From: Spongilla lacustris
Lineage: Eukaryota > Porifera > Demospongiae > Spongillida > Spongillidae
Reading direction: 5' to 3'
DNA: 64,000 nt
Assembly (NCBI GenBank): GCA_949361645.1
Contig: OX442415.1
Coordinates: forward strand, 15,066,331 to 15,130,330
The position numbers and the translations under genes were made by a program. The first letter of the stretch is position 1. The number at the start of each line of letters is the position of its first letter. The notes below the pieces were generated by a model. That model saw nothing but the letters and a program-made list of their open reading frames with translations. It was not told the origin of the DNA and did no database searches. This document shows, piece after piece, positions 1 to 11,800 of this stretch.

Positions 1-214
1 TTACAATATTAATGTCATAAGCGCATTACATCACGTATAGAATAACTAATAAAAATGCAACTACTCCAGTAGGTGTATTTATTTATTTTGCTCTGAAACA
101 AAAAAATCCTGAAATGAGTAAATATGACTATCTCATTCTCGATTGTACTTATACTAGCATGGACTTCTACGAAACACCAGCAAGAAAGGACAGGCAATAA
201 AATAAGGTAGTTGC

Positions 215-650
215 TTAAATTTCCACTTCTAGGTCCATTGTATAATTAAATAAACCAAAGATATCAATTCTGCTTTGGTTTCTTGTGATAAATTCATCTG
301 CTATTTCAGTGATTGACAGTTTATCTGTCCGATCCTTGTGCACGTGTAGTATCATGCACCAGTTTATTCTTTGCTGGCTCGTCGTAGTGCGAAGCCGTGC
401 TTTTAACCTTCTTAGAGCACTGAAACTTCTCTCAGAAGTCGCGTTAGTCGCAGGCATAAGTAGAATAAGCTTAGACACTTCTGAAAAGTATTCCTTTTGT
501 TGAGGTGTCAATCATTTGGAGTCTAATTCCCCGGCTTCAGTTGGATCTGATGTGGATTTCTTTTGATGTCCTCGCAAAGCTAGTCCTTGCCTACCTAAAA
601 AGTATTTATAATAACCGAGAGCATTTTTCTGTTTTCAGCTTTTTCTAACG
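215..650 (-). pseudogene. hAT-family transposase, internally deleted remnant
   Basis: The minus strand from 511 to 215 encodes 98 residues with the hallmark C-terminal hAT dimerisation motif (PATNATSERSFSALRRLK near its start), as in the TTF/ZMYM-type hAT group. Just upstream (about 650-515) the minus strand reads a piece containing LGRQGLALRGH, which in this family lies several hundred residues N-terminal of the dimerisation domain. A TGA separates the two pieces. The copy has therefore lost the catalytic core and cannot make a transposase. Family assignment is from motif recall; no terminal repeats or target duplication were identified. Confidence 0.75.
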
Positions 651-735
651 CATAACTATCGCTCAACATCTCTCCACATCTCTTGTTTTGCATGCTAGCA
701 TTTCTACTGCTTCACGGCGATGAGCAGCTGTGCTC

Positions 736-3700
736 TTGTGTCTTCTCAGGAACCTTGCCCAGTATGCTGTCGGCTAGCTCGTACACAATCTGGTCATTGG
801 TCTTGTCCCCCCCACTGCTGGCCATGCGAGGCTGCACACTGAGGATGGTGTTCACCAAGGCATAGGACTCTTGGTTCTGTGTGCAGAGGTGGACATGCAC
901 CATGTGGATGGACCCCATGTACCCCAGGACATTGTCTAACAGCACAGCTTATAAAGAAAATGCATCATCTTCTCAAGACAATCAATATGCTATTGTATTT
1001 CTTTATTTTGTGGTCGGGGTTGTTTATCCTACATGTAACTTTCCACATCACACATGTACATGTATTCATACCAAATTTGGATGTACTTCCATTGTTATAA
1101 TGGGTGGATTGTCAGAGCTGCAGATTTTAACATGTAGTAGTAGATCATATGGTTTATAAAATCAGCAGTGTAAAGGGACCTAATGCATACGTTTTCAATT
1201 TCATATTCCGCTAAGATATTCATAGACCCTCTACATACATATTCTTTCTTTAAAAGCACTTGAAATCGGACTGTCTTTACTGGAGATACAATGTACAACG
1301 ACATAAATTTTACATCACACATACAGTGCATCCACTTTGTCGTTCATTTCTGAAATTGTTTAATGCATTACATCCATTTTTGCGGGTTGATCACATGTAT
1401 ATGTACACACATAAGTGTTTTGTACATTATTAAACTCCGCACTACATACACTGTACAAATGTATGTACAATCTCTGTTCCACCTCTGTACCATCTCTGTA
1501 CCCATACCCACCTGGAAGGCTATGTTGGTATTCTCATGCATGCCAAATATCTCGGGGTCATCATTGAAGGGAAGGTTCTCCACATAGTCCCTGTACACCT
1601 GGAGGGTGTCGGCCTCAGGTGGGTAGTAGGTACCAGAGGGGGAGTACTTGTAGCCTGCACCCGGGGTGGGAGGGGAGAAGAACCTCCTTAGCATGGTCCT
1701 CAGACACCTCTGGTCCCATGCATCTGTCACACGACCTCCATAGTTGATCTGGAGGGAACATACATCCATGATGGCTACATCCATTACAGTGGTACACAAT
1801 CATATGTGTACTTTTACTAAGTACAGTACATGAATCCAAATTTCAAAACAATTCATAAAAATACTACGACACAGGGGGATATTCAAATAATTAAAAACAT
1901 AATTAATAACTAATAATAACCAGTATCCCATACAGCAGTAGGGACACAGGTTGGCCTCACCTCTCCTGTGATAAAGGTGAGGGCATCCCATGGTAGTTCC
2001 CCTCCTTCGAAGAAGATCTTCAGGTTGTCCAAAGCACACTCTCTGTCGGAGTCATTGAACTCATACTGCAAGGCAAAGGGGGTGTGGTTATATGTGGGGG
2101 GAGGAGGCACACAGGCTGAGGGGGTGTGGTCTGTTACCTTGATGTTCCAGCCAATAGGACCAAACTTCTTCCTCTCTTGAATGACGCATGGAAGAAGCAC
2201 AGTCCAAATACAAGTTTGCGCCACACCACTCCAAGGACTACAGCATGAAGGGAGAGGCAGCGGTGGGTGAATATTGCGTGTGTGTGTGTGTGCATCCATG
2301 TACATGTATATGTGTATGTGTACATGTGTATACAAACATTCATGTAGAAATGCTTTGTATGTTGACATCATCTGTTAGCAGTACACAGGTACACACCATG
2401 ATGTTTCACGTTGGTTCTCAGGCCTGAGGGGGTGGGGCCAGAACAGTATTGAATGACATAGTGCATGTCCTGGTGCCCAGTCCCAACCCTTTGGAGGCTC
2501 ATTGGTGACCTTGACAGAGTTCTGCAGCACGCTGACAGGGAAGCACTTGTCAGGCATGGAGGAGAGGAACAGTCTAAAGTCATTGTGGAGGATAGCATCA
2601 GACAAGGAGAATCCTTTAATGACGTTCTCCATAAGTAACATCCAGGAGGCAGCAAGGTGACAGTTCTGTTCAAGTACATTTGGCATTTAATTTTCCACAT
2701 CAATAGGGTAAGATGGTCAGATGGAGAATCATGCACAAGTACGTTTATCTCTTTCCTATTAACAATCAGTATAATGAGGGACCTACATGTACATCCCTGG
2801 GACTGTAGATCCTGAGTGTAGTGAGATAACAATGAATTCTACATGTACATGTACATGACGTACTCCACAGTCATGAGCATGCTCCCTGGCACACTTAAGA
2901 GATCTCGCCCTCTGGTACATAAATAAATACCTGCAATTGGCCTATCAGATTGCAACAGAATACATGTAGCCTAAAGCAAATTATAATCTGGTATATTAAT
3001 TCACTAGTGCATAAGATGCATCCTTATGGGTTAAAAATCTGCATATCATTTTCTATTTAGTCCTGTGAGTACCAATTTCTTATTACATACATGTATAAAT
3101 TATATTGATTTGTCCATTACTGAGTACTGACATGGTCACAATTCGGCTAAAGCCTCCCATGGGTTATTTGCATAAATTATCATGAGCATGCACATGTATA
3201 CTATGAAATAATCAATCTCAACAACCAGTACATGTACATACTGTTCAAATGATACATGTATAATCAAAATTTTCCTATCTTTGAAGCACCGTGCATGTAC
3301 TTTTGTTGGTTTACAAATTTACTTGCTCAATGACATGTTTCAGGGTTCAAACCCCACATGCCATTTTGGAGGAGCGTTTGTATTACACAGCATGTACATG
3401 TACATGCAAGTGTAGTGGCTAGGCCCCACCCCTCACCTGTAGGAACACCCAATCTCCATTCTTCACTGCAGCCTCTATCATTTTCTCAGCCACCGGTGAC
3501 CCAGCGAGATGGAATGGATCTTGGACAGAGCAGCACACCCCCACATTCATCAGCTCCACCCCCACAGGTCACACTCCACCCCCACCTATCAATTGTACTT
3601 CATCTCCTTAGCAAACCTCAGGAAGCTGCTCATGGGGTCAGAGCCAGTGGACAGGATGAACGCCAGGGGTGTCGGGATTTTGGACATGTCGCTGTACAGG

Positions 3701-4052
3701 GTTGCCAAGGTAATAGCAGGACTCTCCACAAACTGCTGGCCAAGGTTCTCAGCAACAAAGTCCACTGCAGCAAACACCACCTATAGCTACATGTACATAA
3801 CACAGCGACAGTGACTATCTGTTAATGAACTTATAAGTGGATGTACATGTACTTGTACGTGGATCAACATGTAAGAGATATTTATTCTAAATCTTAATCT
3901 GTGCACATTCCCACCTTCTCTTCTCTAAATGCTTTCTGGAAACTGCTCAGTCTTTCATCCCAGTGTCCCATGATGGGCGGGGCTTCCCCTCCTTCCTGTG
4001 CAGGAGGGTCCTGCTTTGGGTACTCTCCAGGATTGGATCGGTTGACATTGAC
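736..4052 (-). pseudogene. DNAH6: DNAH6-like axonemal dynein heavy chain, broken exon cluster 0
   Basis: Eight exon-like segments run N to C from high to low coordinate: 3915-4052 (GHWDERLSSFQ), 3597-3780 ([28 protein letters not shown]), 3437-3530 (VAEKMIEAAVKNGDW), 2489-2665 (CHLAASWMLLMENV, FPVSVLQNSVKVTNEPPKG), 2138-2237 ([21 protein letters not shown]), 1961-2066 ([12 protein letters not shown]), 1512-1748 ([27 protein letters not shown]) and 736-876 (NTILSVQPRMASSGG). They match the AAA5-AAA6 and C-terminal region of axonemal inner-arm heavy chains, closest to DNAH6 by recall. Splice sites are often intact. Lesions: a 1-base loss near 2190 between CFFHA and VIQERKK, about 10 bases lost at SLGQGQG near 3495, a 15-base in-frame loss of KLIMV near 3930, and missing sequence after EPPKG. 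The rest of the motor is absent. Sequencing error could explain single-base shifts, but not all the lesions. Confidence 0.85.
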
Positions 4053-4139
4053 CTGGGCAGATAAAACATATGCACATGTACATGTGGACACAGTGTACAT
4101 GTACCTCTCTGCTGGAAATCCCTTTCCTCCACTAGAACA

Positions 4140-4482
4140 CACCTCCCACCTCCCCCATATACATTTGTACTTCCACCTCCCCACATACCTCCCACCTCCC
4201 CCACACCTCCCACCTCCCCCACACCTCCCACCTCCCCCACACCTCCCACCTCCCCCACACCTCCCACCTCCCCCACACCTCCCACCTCCCCCACACCTCC
4301 CACCTCCCACCTCCCCCACACCTCACACCTCCCTCACACCTCACACCTCCCCCACCCCTCACACCTCCCCCACCCCTCACACCTCCCCCACCCCTCACAC
4401 CTCCCCCACCCCTCACACCTCCCCCACACCTCCCACCTCCCCCACCCCTCACACCTCCCCCACACCTCACACCTCCCCCACA
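4140..4482. repeat. CCTCCCAC minisatellite in the junction beside dynein cluster 0
   Basis: Tandem 18-bp units (cctcccacctcccccaca and variants) in two subtypes, a clean one and a second with cctcacacctcccccacc. It separates the last dynein exon from the UHRF1 exon. The same repeat occupies the corresponding place at 24238-24355 and 61936-62875. Long open frames on both strands (PTSPTP, GGGGRC) are by-products of the repeat. Confidence 0.95.
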
Positions 4483-4608
4483 AAAACAAAGGTGCAAATT
4501 AAAAAAAACTCCATGTTTCTTTCAGATATAATTTTCTGTCGGTGTGACATTTGCTGCATCTGGTTGGTGTGTGGAGTCTCGTGAATGCGTTCTCTTTCAT
4601 TGCCACAG

Positions 4609-4686
4609 CTCGAAGACGGCCATTCGCTCTTTGAGTATGACGTCGGTCTCAATGGCATCATCCAGCTGCTGATCCAAAATCCTGCA
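4609..4686 (+). pseudogene. UHRF1: UHRF1-like ubiquitin-like domain exon, isolated
   Basis: After an acceptor (ttgccacag) the plus strand reads LEDGHSLFEYDVGLNGIIQL followed by LIQNPA. This closely matches the end of the N-terminal ubiquitin-like domain of UHRF1, the RING ligase that reads hemimethylated DNA and recruits DNMT1. The exon is cut off at about 4684 by a dispersed repeat whose end is CAGTGGCAGATCCAGG, so no clear donor remains. A short Cys-rich stretch at 4530-4584 (CRCDICCIWLVCG), also preceded by an acceptor-like ttctttcag, recurs at 16470-16535 beside the SRA exons. It could be a decayed PHD-type exon, but that is uncertain. No other UHRF1 exon lies within 10 kb. Confidence 0.75.
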
Positions 4687-4890
4687 GTGGCAGATCCAGG
4701 AATTGGGAGGGGGAGGAGGCACCGGTGAGGGTGTGGCAAGGGAATGTGGTAATGTAGTGGGCGGGCCGCCCTGGGGAGGGTGCGTGAGGGGGGCACCCCT
4801 CCGCCCAGCTAGGGGGTGTGCAGGAGCGCTGTAAGCTCCCCCACTGGGGTCAGAGAACCCCCCTCCCCCCCTCAAAAAAAAAAAAAAAAC
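4684..4890 (-). mobile_element. Dispersed element with CAGTGGC terminus, truncated
   Basis: Positions 4684-4890 are the inverted counterpart of roughly 7575-7731: shared stretches include gggggagcttacagc, accccctagctggg and gcaccctccc. The end CAGTGGCAGATCCAGG resembles the CAGTGGCRTAGGA terminus of the intact element at 7275-7731. A run of 17 A follows at about 4874. Only one terminus is present here. Confidence 0.6.
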
Positions 4891-5340
4891 TAAAAATGTA
4901 ATCACAGATTGTGGCTGGGAAGAAGCGACAGTTCAAGAGCTCAGCCTCTAAATGTTCAATGCGCCAATGCATCGCCGTTGCAACAGTATGATCATGTACA
5001 TGTGCATACTGTAATGAGAAAACACACGATTTTCATGAAGGCGTTGGCGTTAATTGCTCCACGGAAATACATGGGCTTATGCTCGGTTTTTTGGTACTTT
5101 TGGATATGCTCGAGCTCTCTAGAGGGAAAATTGAATAACATACGCTAAACGGCCGGTTAATGTAACATACCTTTTGCCCGTACTTCTATTGTAGAGCTGA
5201 ATGCTATTACGTCACGTGCCAGATGCAATCATATTCATACTTGGTCCTGACACATATGTACGTGGGCGTACGTATAGGCCATTTCTGCCCTAGCTATATC
5301 TCTGCGCTGCATTTGCATATATAGTAGGGGCGGGACCCTC

Positions 5341-5515
5341 GGGGGGGGGGGGGGGGGGGGTTACGCCTGACGGGCCCGTTGTGCCTGTCACGCGAAAATT
5401 GGTCCGGGCAAAAAGTGGTCCGTGCGGACCACTTTTCGCTGCCAAAATTGGTCCGACCCCGGACCACTTTTGGTTGCCAAATTTGGTCCGGGTTGCCAAA
5501 AGTGGTCAGGGTTTT
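5341..5515. repeat. G20 tract and GGTCCG-rich imperfect inverted and direct repeats
   Basis: A run of about 20 G is followed by 170 bp in which ttggtccg, gtggtccg and the complement cggaccac recur at least six times (for example gtggtccgtgcggaccac, a perfect 18-bp palindrome). A related wording (accgggaggtac, gggcaaccaaaa) occurs at 14580-14640. No coding potential was seen. Confidence 0.6.
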
Positions 5516-5519
5516 AAAT

Positions 5520-7268
5520 ACTTGAATGAAACCAGTCCTTGCACTGTTAAGTTCGTATACAATGTATATATATGGTGTGTTATTAAATATGATCCGAGGT
5601 AATGAAATGTATAAGCGTACGGCTACGTGTATAAACATGTATAACATGATTTTGTCCTGCTGCTGATTTTAGCTTGAGAGATTCATGAATGACTGAATAG
5701 TCAACACAACTTGCATGTACAACTTTGTATGCATGGCTAATTAATCATGTCCTGCACAAATTTTATCAGCCTTTGCTACATGTAGCTCTTTCAGGATGGT
5801 CTTCCGTCATATAATTATTTTAAATTGTGATGAACATGTACCGATAAATTAACGATTGTATAATAAAAAGTGCATGCACATACATGTAAATGGAAACGTG
5901 CCAAGTTACATTTTGCCAAGTTTCAACATATCATGAAGTCGTTGAGGGTTTAAGGCGTGTTTTGGAGGATTGTAAATCAAATGGACCCTGTTTTTATGAC
6001 GGCATAGTATTCCTATATGAACCATGCAAGCGCAGGGATGTGGGAGGCGCTTAGTGAATTGTATAGTATGTAAATGTACAACAATATGTGTGCAGATGTG
6101 TGCACTACAGCATGCAAGTACACATACGTGTATGCAGAAATATACATTAAGAAATAACGCCAAATGCAAGTATACTTTTACATTGATGGAAACTTCCAAA
6201 AACTCCACTTAACATGCACACGTGCGGCATGCGCCAGACCACACCCCTAAATATCAGGGCAGGTGTAACCAGCAGGCAGCCAGTATTATAGCCAGTAGTG
6301 TGGTATTTTTACCAACCACAGTAGATACGCGCGAAAACTTGGTTTCGGAAACCCCTATTATAGTAATAATAATTTATGATTTACGGTAAAATACATCACG
6401 TGCTTTTGCATTTGAAGGTCGTGAGAGAAACATTCTCTGGAAGGTGCGTAGATTAGCTAGTCTCGTTTTGAGCATATATTATGAAGCGCATTAACGTTCC
6501 AATTTTCACCCGTCTCTTGTAACTGTATTGTCTCAATTTCTTATCTAGTTTGGGTCGAGCGCGTACCGTACTACTACTGTCGAACCTTTCCAAAGTAAGG
6601 CGGGCTCAGGTCATAAGTGTTATATAGGTATAAGTAATACATTCATGTACTGTACTAGATACGTACAAGAATAAGAAACATAAGATTGGACAATAGGTTA
6701 TCTGACAGCGATTGCAGGCATGTGATAATACGGCTATTCGTTACCTGTCAAGTTCTGAAACTTTTCCTGTTTTCTGGAGGCTAGACTACTGTTTTGTGTG
6801 TTCCTATCTAGATCAAGGGCCACTAAGAGGTTAGGAGAATTAAGGGGATTAGGTGTTGTCAATGTGTGCATGATTATGGGATAGATAAGCACCTCCTAAC
6901 TTATCAACTACTAGTGTGTGTAAGTAGGTATGTGATAGTTGGCATTTGTTAAAGCTTACTAGACATGACATAGAACGCCCTCACTTCAGACAGTGCATGT
7001 ATGATACATGTACAGTGTGTTAATCAGTGTTTCCTACATGTAGTACATTCAGAGTGATAAAATTATGAATTTGTTGTGTAATCACTAAAAAGATCACCCC
7101 AGGATAGTCTGACTGAAGAATTTCTGGCAGAAGGAGCATTGCACAATATTTTACATTCTTTACAGCATGTATATAACACCTCAATATTATACCTTTTGGT
7201 TTCACACCTCTTGCCTTTATTACTGCTGGCTGGCTCACTTTTGCGTTTAACTTTCCTAATCATCACAC
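5520..7268. other. Unassigned DNA, no gene recognised
   Basis: AT-rich DNA with short ORFs that show no recognisable motif and no consistent splice signals. Palindromic TACATGTA words recur. A weak minus-strand frame at 7063-7268 has four Cys (CCKECKILC) but no other support. Confidence 0.5.
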
Positions 7269-7269
7269 G

Positions 7270-7736
7270 GTATTCAGTGGCGTAGGAGCTGCGGCGGCAG
7301 CGGCGGCCATGGCCGTTGCAACCAAAATAATAATAATAATAGGTTGACAAGCTCGCATGTATCAATTCAATTAGCTGAGCAATTTCTGCTAGGCCTATTT
7401 AATGGCATGCAAGTGGACTTCAAATCGATCGCGAGAGCTAGCTCAAGCTAGGCTACGGTACCCCACAAGTTCATGGCCTTGGCCACACTATAGCCGTTTT
7501 GTATTTTATATTACATGTGCAGAGGCAAGGTCTCAAAACGAACTAATCTGGTTATACAGTTTTTGCGTAGTTTTGGGTTTTTTTTAGATCTCAATGCATG
7601 GGGGAGCTTACAGCACTCCCCCATACCCCCTAGCTGGGTGGGTGGGTTGCCCGCCTCCCGCACCCTCCCGAGGAGGCGGGAGAACCACCGTTGTTGGCCG
7701 CTCCACTTTATATTCCCTTCCTATGCCACTGGTATT
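7270..7736. mobile_element. 457-bp CAGTGGC-type DNA element with 5-bp target duplication
   Basis: The element runs from 7275 (CAGTGGCGTAGGAGC) to 7731 (TTCCTATGCCACTG), giving inverted termini of about 13 bp with one mismatch. It is bounded by direct GTATT copies at 7270-7274 and 7732-7736. Inside are a GC-rich segment near the left end, an AAT microsatellite at about 7325-7340 and, near the right end, the module shared with 4684-4890. No transposase is visible, so it is non-autonomous. Superfamily undetermined. Confidence 0.75.
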
Positions 7737-8853
7737 ATTGTGCATGATTATTTATTCAAACCCACTCTTTTTAGTAGATGGAGCTGTGTCAGTTTCTTCA
7801 GTTAGCGCATCGTCCCCTTCCGAAAACTTGGGCTGCAGTACTCTTTGGGAGAGGAATTCAGCCTCTATTGCCTCCACCAACTGCTTTGATCCTAATTACA
7901 TTCATCGTGCGGATTGAGTATTGGTTTATCCAAATTTATTGCGGTTTACCTGAAGCCAAAACTGTTCCCTTGTTTACGTTCCTCCAGTGCTTACCTATTG
8001 CGCCTACGACGATATTGATCACTGTTGCGGGGAAGTGATGCTGCTGCCTCTTACAATAGATACTGTATCCTCTACATTTCAGAGGATAAGATGGTACAAC
8101 TCTACGTTTCGAACACAAGCGATGGCACTAATAAGAAACTGCAGCACGGAATAAATGACTAACCTGTTTCCTTTAGGGCCACACGTAGACTCATTGCGCT
8201 ATGGTACTAAAAATCGTTATATAGGGGTATAGACAGTTTGTAAGGGATCTAAGGACACGTAAAAGGACGCGCTGCAAGCTGATTTGTTGTTTGTAAATTG
8301 ATCCGGCGCTAAAATAAACCACCTGCCTTAACATGAAACACATGTCCGTTTCCATCGCTATGTTGTTCATTTGTATTGAACGTAATGCGAAGGCAAGATA
8401 TTCTGTTACGAAAGTAGTAAATTACGTTACATTTGTAAAAAATTTCCGTTGTCCTAACTTTTTATTCACGTATACTGTAGCTGCTTTTGAACGCTATACA
8501 TGATAGTAGAGAGAAAATAAGCCATTTCATTTAGGCCTTCAATACAACAATGATGCTTCTACCATTGTAATGGCTTTTAAATTGCAATTGAATTAACTGT
8601 AAAATGGGTTCACTCAGGGTTGCCAAGGTGTTGCTATGGCATTATATGTGAAACCTATCTTTACCACCATCCACCCAACTTAACACCTGTACTTGACAAT
8701 AATTACATATATTCAATCAGTATCTCCATCACTCTGTGGGAAACCCTGGTTAATTGTATTTTACTTACTGTACATATTTAAATTGCATAGCAAATTGCAT
8801 GGTGCATGTACATGTACAACTGGTAATTATACAATTATGATTTGACTTTTAGA
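7737..8853. other. Region upstream of the Crinkler-type gene
   Basis: No gene was recognised. The acceptor-like ttttag at 8847-8852 directly precedes the ATG at 8854, so part of this stretch may be an intron or 5-prime untranslated exon of the downstream gene. I could not place a transcription start. Confidence 0.35.
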
Positions 8854-11800
8854 ATGGAATCTTTGACTTTAACTGTCTGGATACAAATTGAGAATAAGAG
8901 TAAACGAAAGATTAAAATATCTTCTAAGCCAGATTTTGATTTTGATGACCTTTGTCATGCTGTCATTGAAGTGGAAATACAACAACTATCTCGCTGTACT
9001 CCTTCAGATCTTCAAGTAAAATGCGGTAATGATGTGGTGGATAAATCTGACTTTGTATCTGATAAGTTCCGAGAGGGATGGGGAAATGGCAAAAAACCAT
9101 TTCTCATATCATTATTGGAGGCAATACAGAAAGGTAAGCCATCCATCCATTTTATTGCTTACATCATTCATTTATTTAGATTCATTAGATTCAGCTCTAT
9201 CTAATAGTTTGGAACGTTTATCTCTATCAGACAAAGGTTTGTCTCTAAATGTGGTTTATTCATACAGGTGTGGTTATGTGTAAGAATAAAGGGATTGGAA
9301 ATGGTATATACATGATGTGACCTCACGTTCCGTTCCATAACCGTACTTTGCATTGAATCTATTAATGGGCATGTCAACTGTTGAGCATCCTTCCATAAAG
9401 AGCTTCTTTAGTGTCATTTAACTTTGTACTGTGTGAGGACAACCTTTTTGACACCAAAAGAGCATATAGCTATTCTTTTAGAGACGTCTCAGCAGAGTCA
9501 GATAGAGATCATAGCTACAATCTGATCAGGTAGGGGTTGTGTGATTTTCCTGGACACAGGTAACATGTAATTTACCCAGCAAAGTGGTTCTGATTCTAGA
9601 ATATTTAAGTGCATATATTGAATCAGACATACATATAGAGTGGCGTGATCAATATCTCTTGTATGTTGTGTATGTGTTACTGTAGCAAATGATTTGCAAG
9701 TTTCGTTGGGTCGATCGCGCAAGAATAGGAAGAGAAAATCCCAACAACAACAAAATCAATGGGAATCATAAAAAAATGGGAGGCCTACAAAGAAAGTGCC
9801 TAAAGCTTGTGTGTATTTTCTTGGCAAAACTCTCGTGCACACTTGTTCTAGCTGGCCATCATGGTGGTCATTGGCATGTACATGTGTGACTTTTTTTTTG
9901 TGACTCGCATCTTCAGATTTTGCTCCATGTTGGTTTTGATATGCTAGCGACTTGTACCCACGGCTGTTTCAAGCTGGAAATTAGGTTGCTATTTATAACA
10001 AGATATAAAAACATTCTCTCTTAGAAAGTTAGTGGTATATAAGATTTGAAGGCAATGGTGGTGTAAAAAGGAAGGAAACAAGGGATTGGAGATACAATGA
10101 TTATTCCTATATTTAGCAACATAAATGCAATGCCGTTCTACAAAGTGCTAAATATAGGAATAATAATTGCATCTCCAATCCCTTGTTTCCTTCAAAATTT
10201 TACATAAGTCGTACTGCCCACCACATTCAACACTTTCAGTGCACGTAGTTTGTTCAACTGTATCTCCGTAATGGATGCATGAAAATTAACGAACAGAATA
10301 AATCGATAGGTATACATGTAGGACCTCTCTACATACAAACCGAATTTGAAGCGATTTGACTACTCCTATCGGAAGTTATGGCGAGTTTGAACCCGGAGGG
10401 GTATCGGACGTTGCAATAATGGCAGGGAGCAATTATACAACCCCAAAATATATTTTACCAAAGGGAAATGGTGTAGCATGAAGTTTTGAAAATAGGAAGT
10501 AGAATGTTAACTGTTATGTCGCACTTCCCGCCCTTGGGACAGACTGGGTTGGTTTTGGAACCTCCACTTCCGTTGGCCATCTCGGTCGCCATGTTACTGC
10601 AATTATCAATACTGCAAACTTAATAACTAGCGTAATGTACGTCTGATGCTAAAACGTATATTTCTTGATTTTCATGTTTTCGTGCGAGAGTGGAAACGAA
10701 CAAAAAAAAAAAAAATGGACTGAAAATACAGTATCTCGAGGTATACTCACCCATAAAGAAGAAGTGGACTATGGTGAAAAATTAGTCTGGGAACGAGAAC
10801 AGTACGAGCTTTTTAGTTCTCTTAAAGCAATGGGTTTGGCGACTTGAACAAAACATGAAAATGATCGTCTTTCCATTCTGGTTCGATAGCAACACCTGAG
10901 CTAAACCAGTTATTTGAGTTATACACGGTTGCAGTTTTTTATGACATTCATGATACAGCACAAATCTTATATGGATTCAGCTGTAATAGAAGCCATCATG
11001 CAGAAGTGTATTTTGTTTAAGACTCTTGTTTTCCACCCATATAGTGCACATGCCTATTATTCATTAGCTGCATGGTCCCAAGTAACCGTGTCATTCTTTC
11101 ACAGAAAATAAACCTCATGATGTACTAAACGCAAAGGTGATTTACAATGATAGATCTTTTGAGTAGGAGTAAGTTTTAAAACTGGCAGGGGTTGAGAAAA
11201 ATCGGTTGCCGCCTGAGCACTTAATGAAGGCATTAATAGGCCAAAGGAGAAGACTCTGGGTATTATTCTTTTAACGTATGGGTCATTCCAAAACAAGTGG
11301 GCATGGATTTCGCATCAGATGTTCAAATCTTGATGTAACTCCTCATATTTGTTTGTGCATGTGTGCTTATAACTTGTACAATTTTTCTTCGTAATAACTT
11401 GAATGGTTAATGAAATACAGAATATTTAATATTTAATTGTCCCCCAATAATTCGAACTTTGCAGGCTCATATTTTAGCCTGTCATTTGACTGCATAGCTG
11501 GGTGTGGTCCTCAGGGTATACTGATACTTTGTATTTCGTAAAAACAATAAGAAAAAGAATGCTATTCATGTCACAAAAGTACCTTAAATCTAATCGAAGC
11601 TCATTTTAGGCACAACTAAATGATGCCATTTATTTTTGTTGGTTGTGAAAGGGTTAAATACATTTTAAGCATAGATCGTAAAGTTTGGTATACTAGCCAG
11701 TTGAAACTGTACTTGTTTCTTTCGTGACATGAATAGCATTCTTTTTCTTATTGTTTTTACGAAATACAAAGTATCAGTAACCCCTGAGGACCACACCCAT

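Noticed and set aside
4467..4905. Minus-strand ORFs ending in LDQQLDDAIETDVILKERM as a gene
   Set aside because: This is the antisense of the UHRF1 ubiquitin-like exon, which has clear family identity and an acceptor on the plus strand.
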